Positions 1-9,363 are shown, counted from the stretch's first letter. The stretch: DNA of 47,612 nt from JBDHXE01 sp039810525 (GCA_039810525.1 JBDHXE010000002.1:1-47612), one strand, 5' to 3'. Program-made: numbers and translations. The notes: generated from the sequence alone by a model not told the origin.

Positions 1-853
1 ATGTATTAGCAACTTGATAACGAGTCAAATCAATTGGGTGATCCGAACATAATTCTGTATAAATTCTCTTATCAAATTTGCCATAAGAAGAGCCACCTAT
101 ATTAAGAGCTTCGTAACCACCATTATTTTCTGGCAATTTCTGTTTAATTATATCAGCTTGTATAGTTACACCAATATGATTGGCTTGACCAGTCAAATCG
201 GCAGACAAATGATAATCCTTATCCTTTTTGAAAGCAGGGTTTCTCAAATAGCACCACAATACCGTCCCCATACCCAATTCGTGAGCTGCTTGGAAAGCTT
301 CTGCTATCTCTACTATTTGGCGTCCTGACTCTTCCGAACCAAAATATATGGTAGCACCAATAGCTGCAGCACCCATATCATAAGCTTGCTCTACCCTACC
401 AAATAATATTTGGTCAAATTTATTAGGCACAGTCAATAATTCATTATGATTGATCTTAACTATAAAAGGGATCTTATGAGCATACTTACGAGATACTATT
501 CCTAATACACCAAATGTAGAAGCTACTGCATTACAGCCACCTTCTATTGCTAATTTTACTATATTCTCAGCATCAAAATAAATTGGATTTTTCGCAAAGC
601 TAGCACCAGCACTATGCTCAATTCCTTGATCTACTGGGAGAATTGACATATAACCAGTATTTGCCAGTCTACCATTACTATATATCCATTGCAAATTACC
701 AATTACCCTATTATTTCTATCCGAATTAGTAAATACCCTGTCTATAAAATCATTACCCGGCAAGGTCAAACTCTCTTTGGATATTTTAGGGTTTTCAAAT
801 CCAAGTAAATAATCTTGCTTATCACCAAGCAATTCTTTGATTTTTTCTATCAT
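1..853 (-). CDS. fbaB: Class I fructose-bisphosphate aldolase, C-terminus cut off by window edge
   Basis: The minus-strand reading frame opens at ATG 853 and stays open to base 1, giving 284 residues without a stop. It encodes the DhnA/FbaB type of class I aldolase, which cleaves fructose-1,6-bisphosphate to DHAP and glyceraldehyde-3-phosphate in the cytoplasm through a Schiff-base lysine. Visible family signatures are the VDQGIEHS segment at about residue 83 and the LWCYLRNPAF segment near residue 213. FbaB proteins are about 350 aa, so roughly the last fifth is missing. A GGAG sequence lies about 9 bases before the ATG. The gene is divergent from the secreted protein at 952. The family call is from recalled motifs; the symbol is the E. 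coli name. Confidence 0.88.
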   Translation of the reverse strand, partial: MIEKIKELLGDKQDYLLGFENPKISKESLTLPGNDFIDRVFTNSDRNNRVIGNLQWIYSNGRLANTGYMSILPVDQGIEHSAGASFAKNPIYFDAENIVKLAIEGGCNAVASTFGVLGIVSRKYAHKIPFIVKINHNELLTVPNKFDQILFGRVEQAYDMGAAAIGATIYFGSEESGRQIVEIAEAFQAAHELGMGTVLWCYLRNPAFKKDKDYHLSADLTGQANHIGVTIQADIIKQKLPENNGGYEALNIGGSSYGKFDKRIYTELCSDHPIDLTRYQVANT

Positions 854-951
854 TTTTTCAATTCTCCAATTTTATTATTAAGGAATTAAACCGTCATTTA
901 TTAAATTGTAATAATTTATTTTACAAATTTAAGAAACTTAAAGATAATATA

Positions 952-2187
952 ATGCCTAAATTAACGATACTAATAATTATTTCTTTTATCATAAGCAATT
1001 ATGCTTACTCACAATACCAATGCAAAGACTATTTACTTCTCGATGGTATGGAGCCTCTTAAATCTTTAGGTATGGATACTACCACCAATTGGTGGGCTAT
1101 CACTGAGCCATTTTCGGGTATGAATAGAATTATCATTTCTGGAAATACAAGCAAGACTTTTGTTAATATACTAGATCCTGTATTTTCGCCTGATGGTAAT
1201 AGATGGGCATATTTTGCAGAAGATAATGTATCGCTTTTGTTAGTGCAGAATGATACTACTATTAATTTAGGAGCTGCTAAACCGGGGAAAATTCATTTTA
1301 GCGGCAATTCTGAACAATTAGCTTATTCGTATTACATTAATAATACAGAATTTATACATCTTAATGATAAAAAAATAGAAGTTATTAATGGTACTCGCGA
1401 CTTTGTGGTAGATTATTACGGTAATTCGCTAGCATTTATTATCAGAAAAGGCAACAACTCCTATATTGTAAAAAACTATACAGAATACGGCATATATGAT
1501 GATATCAAAATACTTGGTTTTGATGAAAACAGCAAAATTGTGTATGCCGCCAAATCAGGTAATGGCTGGGAATTTTATAAAGATGACCGAGCAATATCAG
1601 ATATTTATAGTAGTGTAAATGAAATTAAAGTAAATTTAGAAGGCACTGTATTTGCCGCTATCGTACAAAATATGTCTGGCAAATATCAAGCTATGCTAAT
1701 ATCTAACGAATATTATGAGCCACTTGTAGGTATGCCTTATGATAAAGCATCAGGGTTAACTCTACACCCTACTTTAGCTCTATATGCTTATTTAGCCGAG
1801 AGAAATTTGGTAAATTATATTGTATATAATAGTGCTGAGTATGCTGGCGGGCAATTTAATGGTAATCCACAATTTTCTTGGAACGGCGACGAATTATATT
1901 ATATCTCATGCGATATTGATTGTTATATAGGTATTAATGGTAAAAGAAATTTATTAAACAATACTATCGACGTAAACTCCAAATTGGCAATAGCACCCAA
2001 TACTAATACGTATGCTTATTCTACTTCGAGTTCATTGGTAGTAGCGCGTATGGATTCCAAAGAGCTAACAGCTGGCATGATGGTAGATCTTGTAATGCCA
2101 CCACGTTATAATAGATTTGACAATCGCTACGAAACTCTCGGCGTAATCAACAACAAACTATATATGATGACTTGCAGACCACGATAA
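952..2187 (+). CDS. Secreted beta-propeller-like (WD40/TolB-like) protein of unknown function
   Basis: The 411-aa product begins with a clear signal peptide (hydrophobic residues 4-18 ending NYAYS|Q), so it is exported. The mature part consists of repeated blocks of about 45-50 residues with patterns such as PVFSPDGNRWAYFAED, IHFSGNSEQLAYSYY and PQFSWNGDELYYIS. These are the aromatic-rich strands of TolB/PD40-type beta-propellers. No T9SS sorting domain or lipobox is visible, so a periplasmic location is likely. No catalytic motif is recognised and partners are unknown. It is transcribed divergently from the aldolase gene across a 98-bp spacer. The function is not known; the fold assignment is inference from repeat rhythm. 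Confidence 0.75.
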   Translation: MPKLTILIIISFIISNYAYSQYQCKDYLLLDGMEPLKSLGMDTTTNWWAITEPFSGMNRIIISGNTSKTFVNILDPVFSPDGNRWAYFAEDNVSLLLVQNDTTINLGAAKPGKIHFSGNSEQLAYSYYINNTEFIHLNDKKIEVINGTRDFVVDYYGNSLAFIIRKGNNSYIVKNYTEYGIYDDIKILGFDENSKIVYAAKSGNGWEFYKDDRAISDIYSSVNEIKVNLEGTVFAAIVQNMSGKYQAMLISNEYYEPLVGMPYDKASGLTLHPTLALYAYLAERNLVNYIVYNSAEYAGGQFNGNPQFSWNGDELYYISCDIDCYIGINGKRNLLNNTIDVNSKLAIAPNTNTYAYSTSSSLVVARMDSKELTAGMMVDLVMPPRYNRFDNRYETLGVINNKLYMMTCRPR

Positions 2188-2282
2188 AGTATTTGTTTCA
2201 TTATAAGAAAAATTACTGCTATTGAGAATACAGATAGATAAATCTCTAATTTGACTTAAGAAATTAGCAAATATATTATTTA

Positions 2283-2942
2283 TTAAAATTTTACTCCAGC
2301 AAGTATTGATTGGAAAGTGTCGTTAATCTCTTGTTGTTTAGGTATAGCATTATAATCAACCACCATTGGCAGAAGAGTCATTTCATAATACTCGCCTATT
2401 GTAGATATAAATACTGCAGATTGAGAAGCTGCTGCTGCATTACCGCCAGCATATTCATATTTTACAAATCTTTTTGTGCCCATTTTGATAGGCAGATATT
2501 TCCCTATTTGCTTAATATTACCAGCAGATTTGTTCTCTTTTTTAACAAAAGAATACCAAGCCAAAGCATATAGACCTTCGTCTCTTATTCGCTTTTCATA
2601 TTCATTGGAATGTGATAAATTAGATACTATTAAGCTAAGATTGTAAGATTTATTGACTGCAACATACAATACATCTTTAGATATTTTATCTTCTACATCT
2701 ACCAAAAACCAATCTTTTGGCAAAAACGCAATCATATCACCTTTCTCTGAACGCAACATATTATTAGACAATTCTAATATTGGTTTTGGCGAAATATCTA
2801 TTTCTTTCTCTACTTCTATTTCTTCTTCATTGTCATATTTTACTATAATACAAGAATTGAAAGTGATTGCAAATATAACAAAAATCAAACTGATGGTTAA
2901 ATATTTAAAAAATCTAATATTCAAGTTTCTAATATTCCTCAA
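2283..2942 (-). CDS. Putative lipoprotein of unknown function
   Basis: The 219-aa protein has a basic N-terminus, a hydrophobic stretch (about residues 13-28) and a lipobox-like FNSC, so it is probably a lipoprotein anchored at Cys31. An acidic Glu-rich linker follows (EEEIEVEKEID). The C-terminal region, with the IAFLPKDWFLVDVED segment, looks like a small alpha/beta domain of the kind found in envelope lipoproteins, but I recognise no named family. Its start overlaps the 3' end of the ferredoxin-NADP reductase gene by 14 bp, so the two are probably co-transcribed. The start could be an internal codon, but the signal sequence supports the one used. Confidence 0.7.
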   Translation of the reverse strand: MRNIRNLNIRFFKYLTISLIFVIFAITFNSCIIVKYDNEEEIEVEKEIDISPKPILELSNNMLRSEKGDMIAFLPKDWFLVDVEDKISKDVLYVAVNKSYNLSLIVSNLSHSNEYEKRIRDEGLYALAWYSFVKKENKSAGNIKQIGKYLPIKMGTKRFVKYEYAGGNAAAASQSAVFISTIGEYYEMTLLPMVVDYNAIPKQQEINDTFQSILAGVKF

Positions 2943-3729
2943 TATGAAGACTACCTGGTTGGTCTTCGCAATTTTTAGTATAGTTTTTATTAATAAGAAA
3001 GCTCGATACCGACTCTACCATTTTAGGGTTACCACATAAGAAAAAGTGAGTTTTTTCGGGCGATATTTCTATACCAGCTTCATTTTCTAATAATTTATTA
3101 TCCAAATGTTTTTCTATATAGCCAGTCAGGCCAGTCCATGACGAATCAGCTTTGAGTAAAGTTGGAAAATAGAAGAAATTCTTAAAGGAATTTTTAACTA
3201 AAGCTAGTTCTGAATAATAACCTAAATCCCATTGGTATGCGGCCCCATGTAGAATAGCTAACTTAGTATTGTGGTGCTCGGCTAAATGAGAACGCAAGAA
3301 ACTCATAAAAGGAGCTAACCCAGTACCTGTAGCTATCATTACTATATTAGAGCCCTTAGGCACTTGATTAATATTAAAAGAGCCAAGAATTTGGTTATCT
3401 ATCCACATTCTACGGCCATGAGTCAGGCTAAATAATCGTGGAGTAAGCTGCCCACTCTTTACTTGACTAATATAAAATTCAAATTCTCTGGTATCATAAT
3501 TAGCAGAAGCTATAGAATATGGTCTTTTAATCAAAAAGTCATCATTAAGATTTTCCATTGCCATAACCGAATTAGGAGAACGTGGCTCTTTGGCTAATAG
3601 CCCAATTGTAGTATATTGCCCAGCAATAAATTGTTCTCTTGGCTCATCGGTTTTGAGTCTCAATATCATCAAATCAGGTGTAAGTTGTATTTTTCCAATT
3701 ACAGTAGCATTATATGGGCTTTTATTCAT
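2929..3729 (-). CDS. fpr: Ferredoxin/flavodoxin-NADP(+) reductase
   Basis: The 266-aa protein has the two-domain layout of bacterial FNR: an FAD-binding beta-barrel with RPYSIAS at about residues 87-93 (the RxYS flavin-binding signature) and a nucleotide-binding domain with the glycine-rich ATGTGLAPFMSFL at about 132-144 and FLCGNPKMV near 230. It would transfer electrons between NADPH and ferredoxin or flavodoxin in the cytoplasm. The length fits the Fpr family. The last 14 bp overlap the downstream lipoprotein gene. A TAnnTTTG-type -7 element lies about 30 bp upstream. The symbol is a family-level assignment. Confidence 0.88.
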   Translation of the reverse strand: MNKSPYNATVIGKIQLTPDLMILRLKTDEPREQFIAGQYTTIGLLAKEPRSPNSVMAMENLNDDFLIKRPYSIASANYDTREFEFYISQVKSGQLTPRLFSLTHGRRMWIDNQILGSFNINQVPKGSNIVMIATGTGLAPFMSFLRSHLAEHHNTKLAILHGAAYQWDLGYYSELALVKNSFKNFFYFPTLLKADSSWTGLTGYIEKHLDNKLLENEAGIEISPEKTHFFLCGNPKMVESVSSFLINKNYTKNCEDQPGSLHIEEY

Positions 3730-3759
3730 AATTATATAAAATATATTCTACCAATTTTA

Positions 3760-3767
3760 CAAAGATA
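3760..3767 (-). promoter_or_regulatory. Candidate -7 box (TATCTTTG) for the ferredoxin-NADP reductase gene
   Basis: On the minus strand the octamer TATCTTTG matches the Bacteroidota primary-sigma -7 consensus TAnnTTTG, 30 bp before the reductase ATG. No convincing TTG -33 element is seen at 17-23 bp, so support is partial. Confidence 0.35.
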
Positions 3768-3930
3768 AAGAAAAAGTTTAACTTTATTAATAGGAATTAC
3801 AAAATTATATTAAACTGCGATTAGCAAATTATTAACATTTTGCTATACTTTTTCTTAATTTATACACATTTCATAAAATTCAAATATTTGCTATATTTAT
3901 TAATAAATTATTAGATATTGTGGTATATAA

Positions 3931-4452
3931 TCATCGCAATTTCTGATTTCTTAATTCTCTTACCATTATAAATAGGTATTGGAACAAAGTATATAGCATT
4001 GCCGCTACTGCTAATATAATACCATAACTGTAAGCATAGGTATTATCTATCACTAAGCCAAAGGTAACTAATAGTATTAGAGTGTAAGTTATTTTTCCCT
4101 CGAATGTAGAAGTAAGGGTAATCTTAATTTTGCTTTTAGCATATAGCCCACCAATTAATATCATTAAATCTCTTATTATAATACTTAGAAAGAACCACAG
4201 TGGCATAATATCAGTAATAACTAAGGTCAAGCCAACTACCCCAATAAAGAATTTGTCGGCAAGAGGATCTAATATTTTACCTAAATCAGTAATTTGATTA
4301 AATTTGCGAGCTAAATAACCATCAAAAAAATCAGTACTTCCTGCTAAAATACCCAATATGATAGCTGAGGGTATATCTTGAATATACAGCAAATATGCTA
4401 CTGGTATTGTAAGTATCATTCTAAATACACTTAATCCGTTTGATATATTCAT
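3931..4452 (-). CDS. pgsA: CDP-alcohol phosphatidyltransferase (phosphatidylglycerophosphate synthase-like)
   Basis: The 173-aa membrane protein carries the complete CDP-alcohol phosphotransferase signature: D41-x2-D44-G45-x2-A48-R49-x8-G58-x3-D62-x3-D66. These are the metal-binding and catalytic aspartates. Four to six hydrophobic segments flank it. The size and the LDPLADK ending fit PgsA, which makes phosphatidylglycerophosphate from CDP-diacylglycerol and glycerol-3-phosphate at the inner membrane. Other enzymes share the motif, such as PssA and CLS-type transferases, so the substrate is inferred. The ATG overlaps the stop of the upstream symporter gene by 4 bp (ATGA), indicating translational coupling. 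Confidence 0.85.
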   Translation of the reverse strand: MNISNGLSVFRMILTIPVAYLLYIQDIPSAIILGILAGSTDFFDGYLARKFNQITDLGKILDPLADKFFIGVVGLTLVITDIMPLWFFLSIIIRDLMILIGGLYAKSKIKITLTSTFEGKITYTLILLVTFGLVIDNTYAYSYGIILAVAAMLYTLFQYLFIMVRELRNQKLR

Positions 4453-5813
4453 TTTTTTCTAATATATATTAAAATTGCACTAAAAATTATAGCAAAAATA
4501 ATCGCAGGAAACATAGGTTCAAAATCTAAGCCAAAATTAATAAGTTTTTGCCTAAATATAGTAAATATAAGTGCAATTAGCGAGCTTATACTCATAATTA
4601 TAATTGAATCCTTTGATTTTAATACTGTTTTGTTAAAATACGTAACTGTCAATGGCACAATAAGGCCCGGTATAGCTATAGATGATGTTTTATATATTAA
4701 ATCAATTGCTGATGGTATTGTAATTGCTAATAAAATACCTATCAATGAACTAATTAACAACCCAATTCTTATTTTTTTTTCATCTGTACCCATAATATAT
4801 TTATTTAATATATCTCTACCAATGGTAATACCACTAATGAAAGAATAACTATTCAATGTGGACATTATTACCGCTAATAACGATACAATAAATATCCCTT
4901 TTACTAATGGTGGTAGTACCAAATCTCCTAATATGGGGTACGACATAACTGCTTGTATATTAGGTAAATTAGCTTTTGCATATAGCCCTGTTGACAAGGT
5001 CAAAAAATCAAATAAAGCCCAAAATAATATAGACAAAAGTACTCCATTGCGTGCTGTTTTTGGCGATTTGGCAGCAGCACATCTTTGGTGAAATGAAGGG
5101 TCTACAAATGTTTGAAATGCAATAATATACCACGATAGTACATATTGCCAGCTTAGATCCCCAAATATAGTCAGATGACTGGAAGGTAATTTTGGTGCAT
5201 TTTCGCTAAAGAATCCAAATTGATGATACGAGAATACAAACAACAACATAAATCCAACAAACATAAGTATGAATTGTGCAGTATTGGTATATACGTCTGC
5301 TCTAAATCCGCCAGTAAAAAGATATATTAGCGAAAGTATAGCTCCTAATATTATGGATAACCATAAGGGCCACCCCGACAACATCTGAATAATCACTCCC
5401 AACATCAGTATATAAGCAGCTGGTATTGTGATTGCTAAAATAACAATAGAAGCTATTATACCCGCCTTTTTGCCATAGTAATACTCTATCTGTTCTGGTA
5501 TTGAGCTAAACCCTAATTTACGAATTTTACTTGCAATCATACTACCAAAAAGCGCCGCAGCAATATAATATGGAAGACCAAAGCATACCCATGCAACCAA
5601 TCCAGAATTATAAACAAACTCGCCTACGGCAAGAATTGAACCATACCATGTAGCTACCAAAGTGGCAATAAACAATGGTAGAGTTAGTTTGCGGCCTGCA
5701 AGAATAAAATCATCTTTGTTAGTTTTTTTTTGTTTGCTTGTGAAAAAACCAATGAATAGAATAAGAATAAAATAGGAAATTATGACTATATTATCGACTA
5801 ACTCTAATTTCAT
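4449..5813 (-). CDS. Sodium:solute symporter (SSS family)
   Basis: The 454-aa integral membrane protein has about 13 hydrophobic segments and the typical SSS beginning (a short N-terminal helix, a TSKQKK-type loop, then FILAGRKLTLPLFIATLVATWYG). The segments GGFRADVYTNTAQFILMF near residue 167 and FVDPSFHQRCAAAKSPKTARNG near 236 are characteristic of the family. It would import a solute with Na+ across the inner membrane; the substrate cannot be read from the sequence. It is the first gene of a two-gene unit with the phosphatidyltransferase, which it overlaps by 4 bp. The pairing has no obvious metabolic logic. Confidence 0.85.
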   Translation of the reverse strand: MKLELVDNIVIISYFILILFIGFFTSKQKKTNKDDFILAGRKLTLPLFIATLVATWYGSILAVGEFVYNSGLVAWVCFGLPYYIAAALFGSMIASKIRKLGFSSIPEQIEYYYGKKAGIIASIVILAITIPAAYILMLGVIIQMLSGWPLWLSIILGAILSLIYLFTGGFRADVYTNTAQFILMFVGFMLLFVFSYHQFGFFSENAPKLPSSHLTIFGDLSWQYVLSWYIIAFQTFVDPSFHQRCAAAKSPKTARNGVLLSILFWALFDFLTLSTGLYAKANLPNIQAVMSYPILGDLVLPPLVKGIFIVSLLAVIMSTLNSYSFISGITIGRDILNKYIMGTDEKKIRIGLLISSLIGILLAITIPSAIDLIYKTSSIAIPGLIVPLTVTYFNKTVLKSKDSIIIMSISSLIALIFTIFRQKLINFGLDFEPMFPAIIFAIIFSAILIYIRKK

Positions 5814-5903
5814 AATTGGAGATTAAAGCAAATTAAGGATAAATGTATAAGAAATATATTAATTTTATATCTTAGCAATATTATTTATATATATTAATTA
5901 GTT

Positions 5904-6503
5904 CTAAAAGGATAATAACTTTAGTCCAATTGCAACTTCAATTTTAGATTTTTTAATATCAAAATCTTGAAATCCAGATTGAGCTTGATATATATCGTTG
6001 AGCCCTGCTACATATCTGATATCTAAAGAAAAATTGGACAAATCTGCGCCTATACCTAATTTGGCACCATATATGAAATTTTTAAAATCTCTACCTTGTA
6101 TCTCATTTAGAGCATCGTCTATGCCTTTGTCGGTAAGATAAGAAGCAAACACTCCACCTTGTATATTAATTGAAAATATTTGATTGTTAATTATCTTAAA
6201 TCCAAGCAAAGCACCCAAGTCTAACGATCTTTGGTTTACCTTATAGTTAGTAAAAGTATTGTTAGAATTAATATTCAGTTTACCCCCATCTAAAGAATAC
6301 ATTAGTTCGGTCTGAATAAAAAATGTATCCCCAATTCGCATAAAAGCACCTACTTCTAATCCACTTTTCAAATCAGATGATATATCAGATTCATTCGTGT
6401 TAAATTTAGAAGCAGTATATCCAGCTTTGGCTCCAATATCAAAATTAGCCATCGAAACTACTGGGAACATAGTTAGAATAATGAGTAAAATAGTTTTTTT
6501 CAT
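5904..6503 (-). CDS. Outer-membrane beta-barrel protein (PorT/OMP_b-brl-like)
   Basis: The 199-aa product begins with a signal peptide (KKTILLIILTMFPVVSMA|N) and continues FDIGAKAGYTASKFN, the opening strand typical of small Bacteroidota outer-membrane barrels of the OMP_b-brl_2 kind. Alternating hydrophobic/polar strands ending in aromatic residues run to a C-terminal IGLKLLSF, whose terminal Phe fits the BAM recognition signal. The function is unknown. The gene stands alone, convergent with neither neighbour, and is divergent from the peptide transporter gene. Confidence 0.75.
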   Translation of the reverse strand: MKKTILLIILTMFPVVSMANFDIGAKAGYTASKFNTNESDISSDLKSGLEVGAFMRIGDTFFIQTELMYSLDGGKLNINSNNTFTNYKVNQRSLDLGALLGFKIINNQIFSINIQGGVFASYLTDKGIDDALNEIQGRDFKNFIYGAKLGIGADLSNFSLDIRYVAGLNDIYQAQSGFQDFDIKKSKIEVAIGLKLLSF

Positions 6504-6524
6504 ATATCATCTTTATTAATTGAT

Positions 6525-6532
6525 CAAATATA
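6525..6532 (-). promoter_or_regulatory. Candidate -7 box (TATATTTG) for the outer-membrane barrel gene
   Basis: The minus-strand octamer TATATTTG fits TAnnTTTG 22 bp before the barrel gene's ATG. A second match lies further upstream. No clear -33 TTG is seen at the right distance, so this is only suggestive. Confidence 0.3.
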
Positions 6533-6630
6533 ATGTATTAAACGAATGAAACTTATTTTGATACAAATATATTTTAAATTATATTAAATTTTTAATTATT
6601 CTAAAATTGAAAATATTATATAGGAGAAAA

Positions 6631-8049
6631 ATGGAAGGTAATAAAAAGATCAAATTCAAAGATTTTCCGATGACATTTTGGATAGTGATTATATTTGAGT
6701 TTTTCGAACGCGGTGCATATTATGGTGTGATGAGTGTACTCTCTGTATATTTAACAGATATATTAGGGTTTTCAAAAATGCAGGTAGGTACTATCAAGGG
6801 TACTATACAGCCATTACTATATTTTTTACCTATTTTGTCGGGTGCAATAGCAGACAAAATGGGGTATAGACGAACTCTAATGGTTGCTTTTTCGTTGTTG
6901 GGCTTAGGATATTTCCTAACATCTCAATCTACAACCTATTTGCCAGTATTCATTTTTCTAATTATTATGGGTTTAGGGGCCGGTATTTTTAAACCAATCA
7001 TATCTGGCTCGATAGCCAAAGTAACTAATGAAGAAAACTCTTCTTTGGGATTTGGTATATACTATTGGTCTATCAATTTGGGAGCATTTTTATTCCCACT
7101 TATATTAGTGCCATATTTGAAATCTATAGATTGGTCTTATGTATTATTGATGGCCGCAGTTGCTACAGGCTTAATGATAGTTCCAACTTTCATATTTTAC
7201 AAAGAACCTACCATAAATGAAAAGTCTAATGAATCTTTAATGACAAGTATTAAGCAAATTTTTGAGAAAATCAAAGTAGTATTTATGGACTGGAGATTTA
7301 TATTATTTATATTTATCTATTCATGGTTTTGGATATTATACTTCCAAATGTTTGACAGTGTATTATGGTATGTCAAAGATTTTGTAGATGCAAGCTCATT
7401 AGATGTTTTTTTATCTAAATATCTGCCCATAGTTGGCAAGTTTGATGTAGAGCATGTTACAGTGATAAATGCTCTAACAATTATTCTACTGCAATTATTT
7501 ATTTCTAATATAGTCAAAAATACTAAAGCTCTACCTACTATGCTGGTAGGTATAGGTCTAGGTACAATTGGTATGGCTATTTTGGCTATTAGTTCTAATA
7601 TTTGGGTATTTATTATTGGTATCATAATATTTTCAATAGGCGAAATGACTGCTCATCCTAAATTTATTTCGTATTTAGGATTAATTGCACCAGAAGACAA
7701 GAAGGCTACATATATGGGTTTTGGATTCTTATACGGTTTTTTTGGTTCATTGATAGGTAGTTTTTTGGGGGCATGGCTATATATTAAATTTGTAGATCAT
7801 CCTATGATTAGGTTTATCAATAGTAAATTGATAGCTGCTAATATGAACATATTGCCAATGAATTCTAAGATTTCTGATGCTATCGTAGTAGCAGAAAATA
7901 TTGGATTAAGTAAGGCAGATATTTCACAATATGCACATACTACTGAATTATGGATACTATTTGCAATGATTGGCGTACTATGTATAATTGGTCTCTTAGC
8001 TTATCAGAAATTTATATTGCCAAATGCTAATCATAATAAACACGCATAA
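6631..8049 (+). CDS. Peptide MFS transporter (POT/PTR2 family)
   Basis: The protein belongs to the proton-dependent oligopeptide transporters of the inner membrane. It shows the proton-coupling ExxERxxYY motif (E23, E26, R27, Y30, Y31), the MFS loop GAIADKMGYRRT, and the PTR2-type GIYYWSINLGAFLFP segment. About 12 hydrophobic segments are visible. I start it at ATG 6631 (472 aa) rather than an in-frame TTG at 6607, because TAGGAG sits 5-10 bp before 6631. The loop around residues 235-290, with an FVDASSLDVFLSKYLP stretch, is longer than in many MFS carriers, as is common in POT members. Di- or tripeptides are the likely substrates; this is inference. Confidence 0.87.
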   Translation: MEGNKKIKFKDFPMTFWIVIIFEFFERGAYYGVMSVLSVYLTDILGFSKMQVGTIKGTIQPLLYFLPILSGAIADKMGYRRTLMVAFSLLGLGYFLTSQSTTYLPVFIFLIIMGLGAGIFKPIISGSIAKVTNEENSSLGFGIYYWSINLGAFLFPLILVPYLKSIDWSYVLLMAAVATGLMIVPTFIFYKEPTINEKSNESLMTSIKQIFEKIKVVFMDWRFILFIFIYSWFWILYFQMFDSVLWYVKDFVDASSLDVFLSKYLPIVGKFDVEHVTVINALTIILLQLFISNIVKNTKALPTMLVGIGLGTIGMAILAISSNIWVFIIGIIIFSIGEMTAHPKFISYLGLIAPEDKKATYMGFGFLYGFFGSLIGSFLGAWLYIKFVDHPMIRFINSKLIAANMNILPMNSKISDAIVVAENIGLSKADISQYAHTTELWILFAMIGVLCIIGLLAYQKFILPNANHNKHA

Positions 8050-8067
8050 TAACTAAATATTAAGCAC

Positions 8068-8087
8068 AGTGGTTAATATTGACCACT
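8068..8087 (+). terminator. Weak stem-loop after the peptide transporter gene
   Basis: The arms AGTGGT and ACCACT (8068-8073 and 8082-8087) form a 6-bp stem with an 8-nt loop just after the stop codon. The following ATATTTGAATTT is only partly U-rich, so termination is possible but not certain. Confidence 0.35.
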
Positions 8088-8167
8088 ATATTTGAATTTA
8101 AATCTCTTTTATTATAAAGCCAATATTATTTAGCTATATATATAATTTATTGAAATTATTGCAATTA

Positions 8168-8201
8168 TTTGTTATTTTGATATTTATACTTTTTATTTTT
8201 G
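8168..8201 (+). promoter_or_regulatory. Candidate Bacteroidota-type promoter for the AhpD-like gene
   Basis: TTTG at 8168-8171 is followed after 22 bp by TATTTTTG at 8194-8201, matching TTG-N17-23-TAnnTTTG. It lies about 60 bp before the ATG at 8261. In such AT-rich sequence chance matches are common. Confidence 0.4.
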
Positions 8202-8260
8202 TAGAATAATACTATTTCGGTATTTTAATTGATGTATGTTTAATAATTAATGGAAATGTA

Positions 8261-8602
8261 ATGAGTATCTTTGAAGAATTTGATAAAAGAAGAGATCACG
8301 GCAATGAGTTAGTAATGGCTCAAGATTATTTCCCATATAAACGATTTTTCAATTTAGACACCAATGCTTTTAATTACGGTGCTATTGATGATAAAATCAA
8401 AGAATTGATGGGATTGTCTTGTTCGTTAGTAATGAGATGCAATGATTGCATACTTTATCATTTGAGGAATGCTTACAATAATGGGGCTACTATGGAAGAA
8501 TTTAATGAGACTATGAATATAGCTCTTACAATAAGCGGCTCGATTGTAATTCCTCATCTAAGATTGGCACTTGCAGCTTTAGAGGAATTAAAAAATAAAT
8601 AA
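8261..8602 (+). CDS. Carboxymuconolactone decarboxylase family / AhpD-like protein
   Basis: The 113-aa protein is a single CMD/AhpD-like helical domain. It has the redox signature C-x-x-C-x3-H as RCNDCILYH (about residues 60-68), as in AhpD-type alkylhydroperoxidase proteins, followed by NNGATMEEFNETMNIAL, the usual second half of the domain. It is probably a cytoplasmic thiol-dependent peroxidase accessory or redox protein. It is followed by the J-domain gene with only an 11-bp gap, so the two are likely an operon. The true substrate is unknown. Confidence 0.85.
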   Translation: MSIFEEFDKRRDHGNELVMAQDYFPYKRFFNLDTNAFNYGAIDDKIKELMGLSCSLVMRCNDCILYHLRNAYNNGATMEEFNETMNIALTISGSIVIPHLRLALAALEELKNK

Positions 8603-8613
8603 AATTGACTAAT

Positions 8614-9363
8614 ATGAGCGTTAGAAAGCAGAATATTTTAGAGTTGAGATCAAAAACCACGTACTTACGTGATGAATTGTCTAATCTATTGAGTAGGTGG
8701 TTTTATTTGAAGAATGTAGTCTTTCCACAAATAGATTATCGTTATAATCAATTATTTGGAGCAATTGAAAGCGAAATCGAACATTTTACACTAGAATTGC
8801 GTAAGCATAAAATGGCTCACTTCAAAGTAAACATTCAAAATATAGAATACGTATCTAATAGCAATATAGATAATTTAAATAATTGTGCAGAGTATATCTT
8901 CAATAGCGTCGAGAAAGCTTTCGAAAACAATCAAATACCTGACTTCTCTATCAATGTAGATTACGAAATTTCTAACCTATATAGACAATTAGTTAAAAAA
9001 TTACACCCAGATACGAGCAATGATATAGAGCTTTTTAACAAATATTGGATCAATGTACAAGATGCCTACCATACTAAAAATGTTCATAAACTAAGACTAT
9101 TTCATAAAATTATATGTTTTGACGAATATTTAGAATTGATTACGACAAGGAATCGCGAAAGAGTATTATCATTTGAGCTTAATGAATTAGAGAAAAGTAT
9201 TACTAATGAGAAAAGAAAAATAAATAGATTAATGAATCAGGAGCCATTTGTATTTATGAATAAATTATACGATGAGGAATGGGTAGCAGCAAGAAAAGAT
9301 TTTTTAAATAAAAAATTGAATAATTTAAAAGATAGAATTAACACTTACCAACATATTAATTAG
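8614..9363 (+). CDS. J-domain-containing protein
   Basis: The 249-aa protein has a central J-domain-like segment: LYRQLVKKLHPDTSND with the Hsp70-stimulating HPD triad at residues 131-133, followed by FNKYWINVQDAYHTKN, matching helix III. The first 100 residues and the last 80 are charged and helical, probably coiled coil, and I do not recognise them. I start at ATG 8614, not the in-frame TTG at 8605. The domain position, in the middle rather than at the N-terminus, differs from DnaJ, and there are no Gly/Phe or zinc-finger regions. It is a probable DnaK co-chaperone with an unknown client. Confidence 0.72.
   Translation: MSVRKQNILELRSKTTYLRDELSNLLSRWFYLKNVVFPQIDYRYNQLFGAIESEIEHFTLELRKHKMAHFKVNIQNIEYVSNSNIDNLNNCAEYIFNSVEKAFENNQIPDFSINVDYEISNLYRQLVKKLHPDTSNDIELFNKYWINVQDAYHTKNVHKLRLFHKIICFDEYLELITTRNRERVLSFELNELEKSITNEKRKINRLMNQEPFVFMNKLYDEEWVAARKDFLNKKLNNLKDRINTYQHIN

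Noticed and set aside
7317..7625. Long open frame opposite the peptide transporter
   Set aside because: Shadow frame of a strongly supported POT-family gene, with no family signal of its own.
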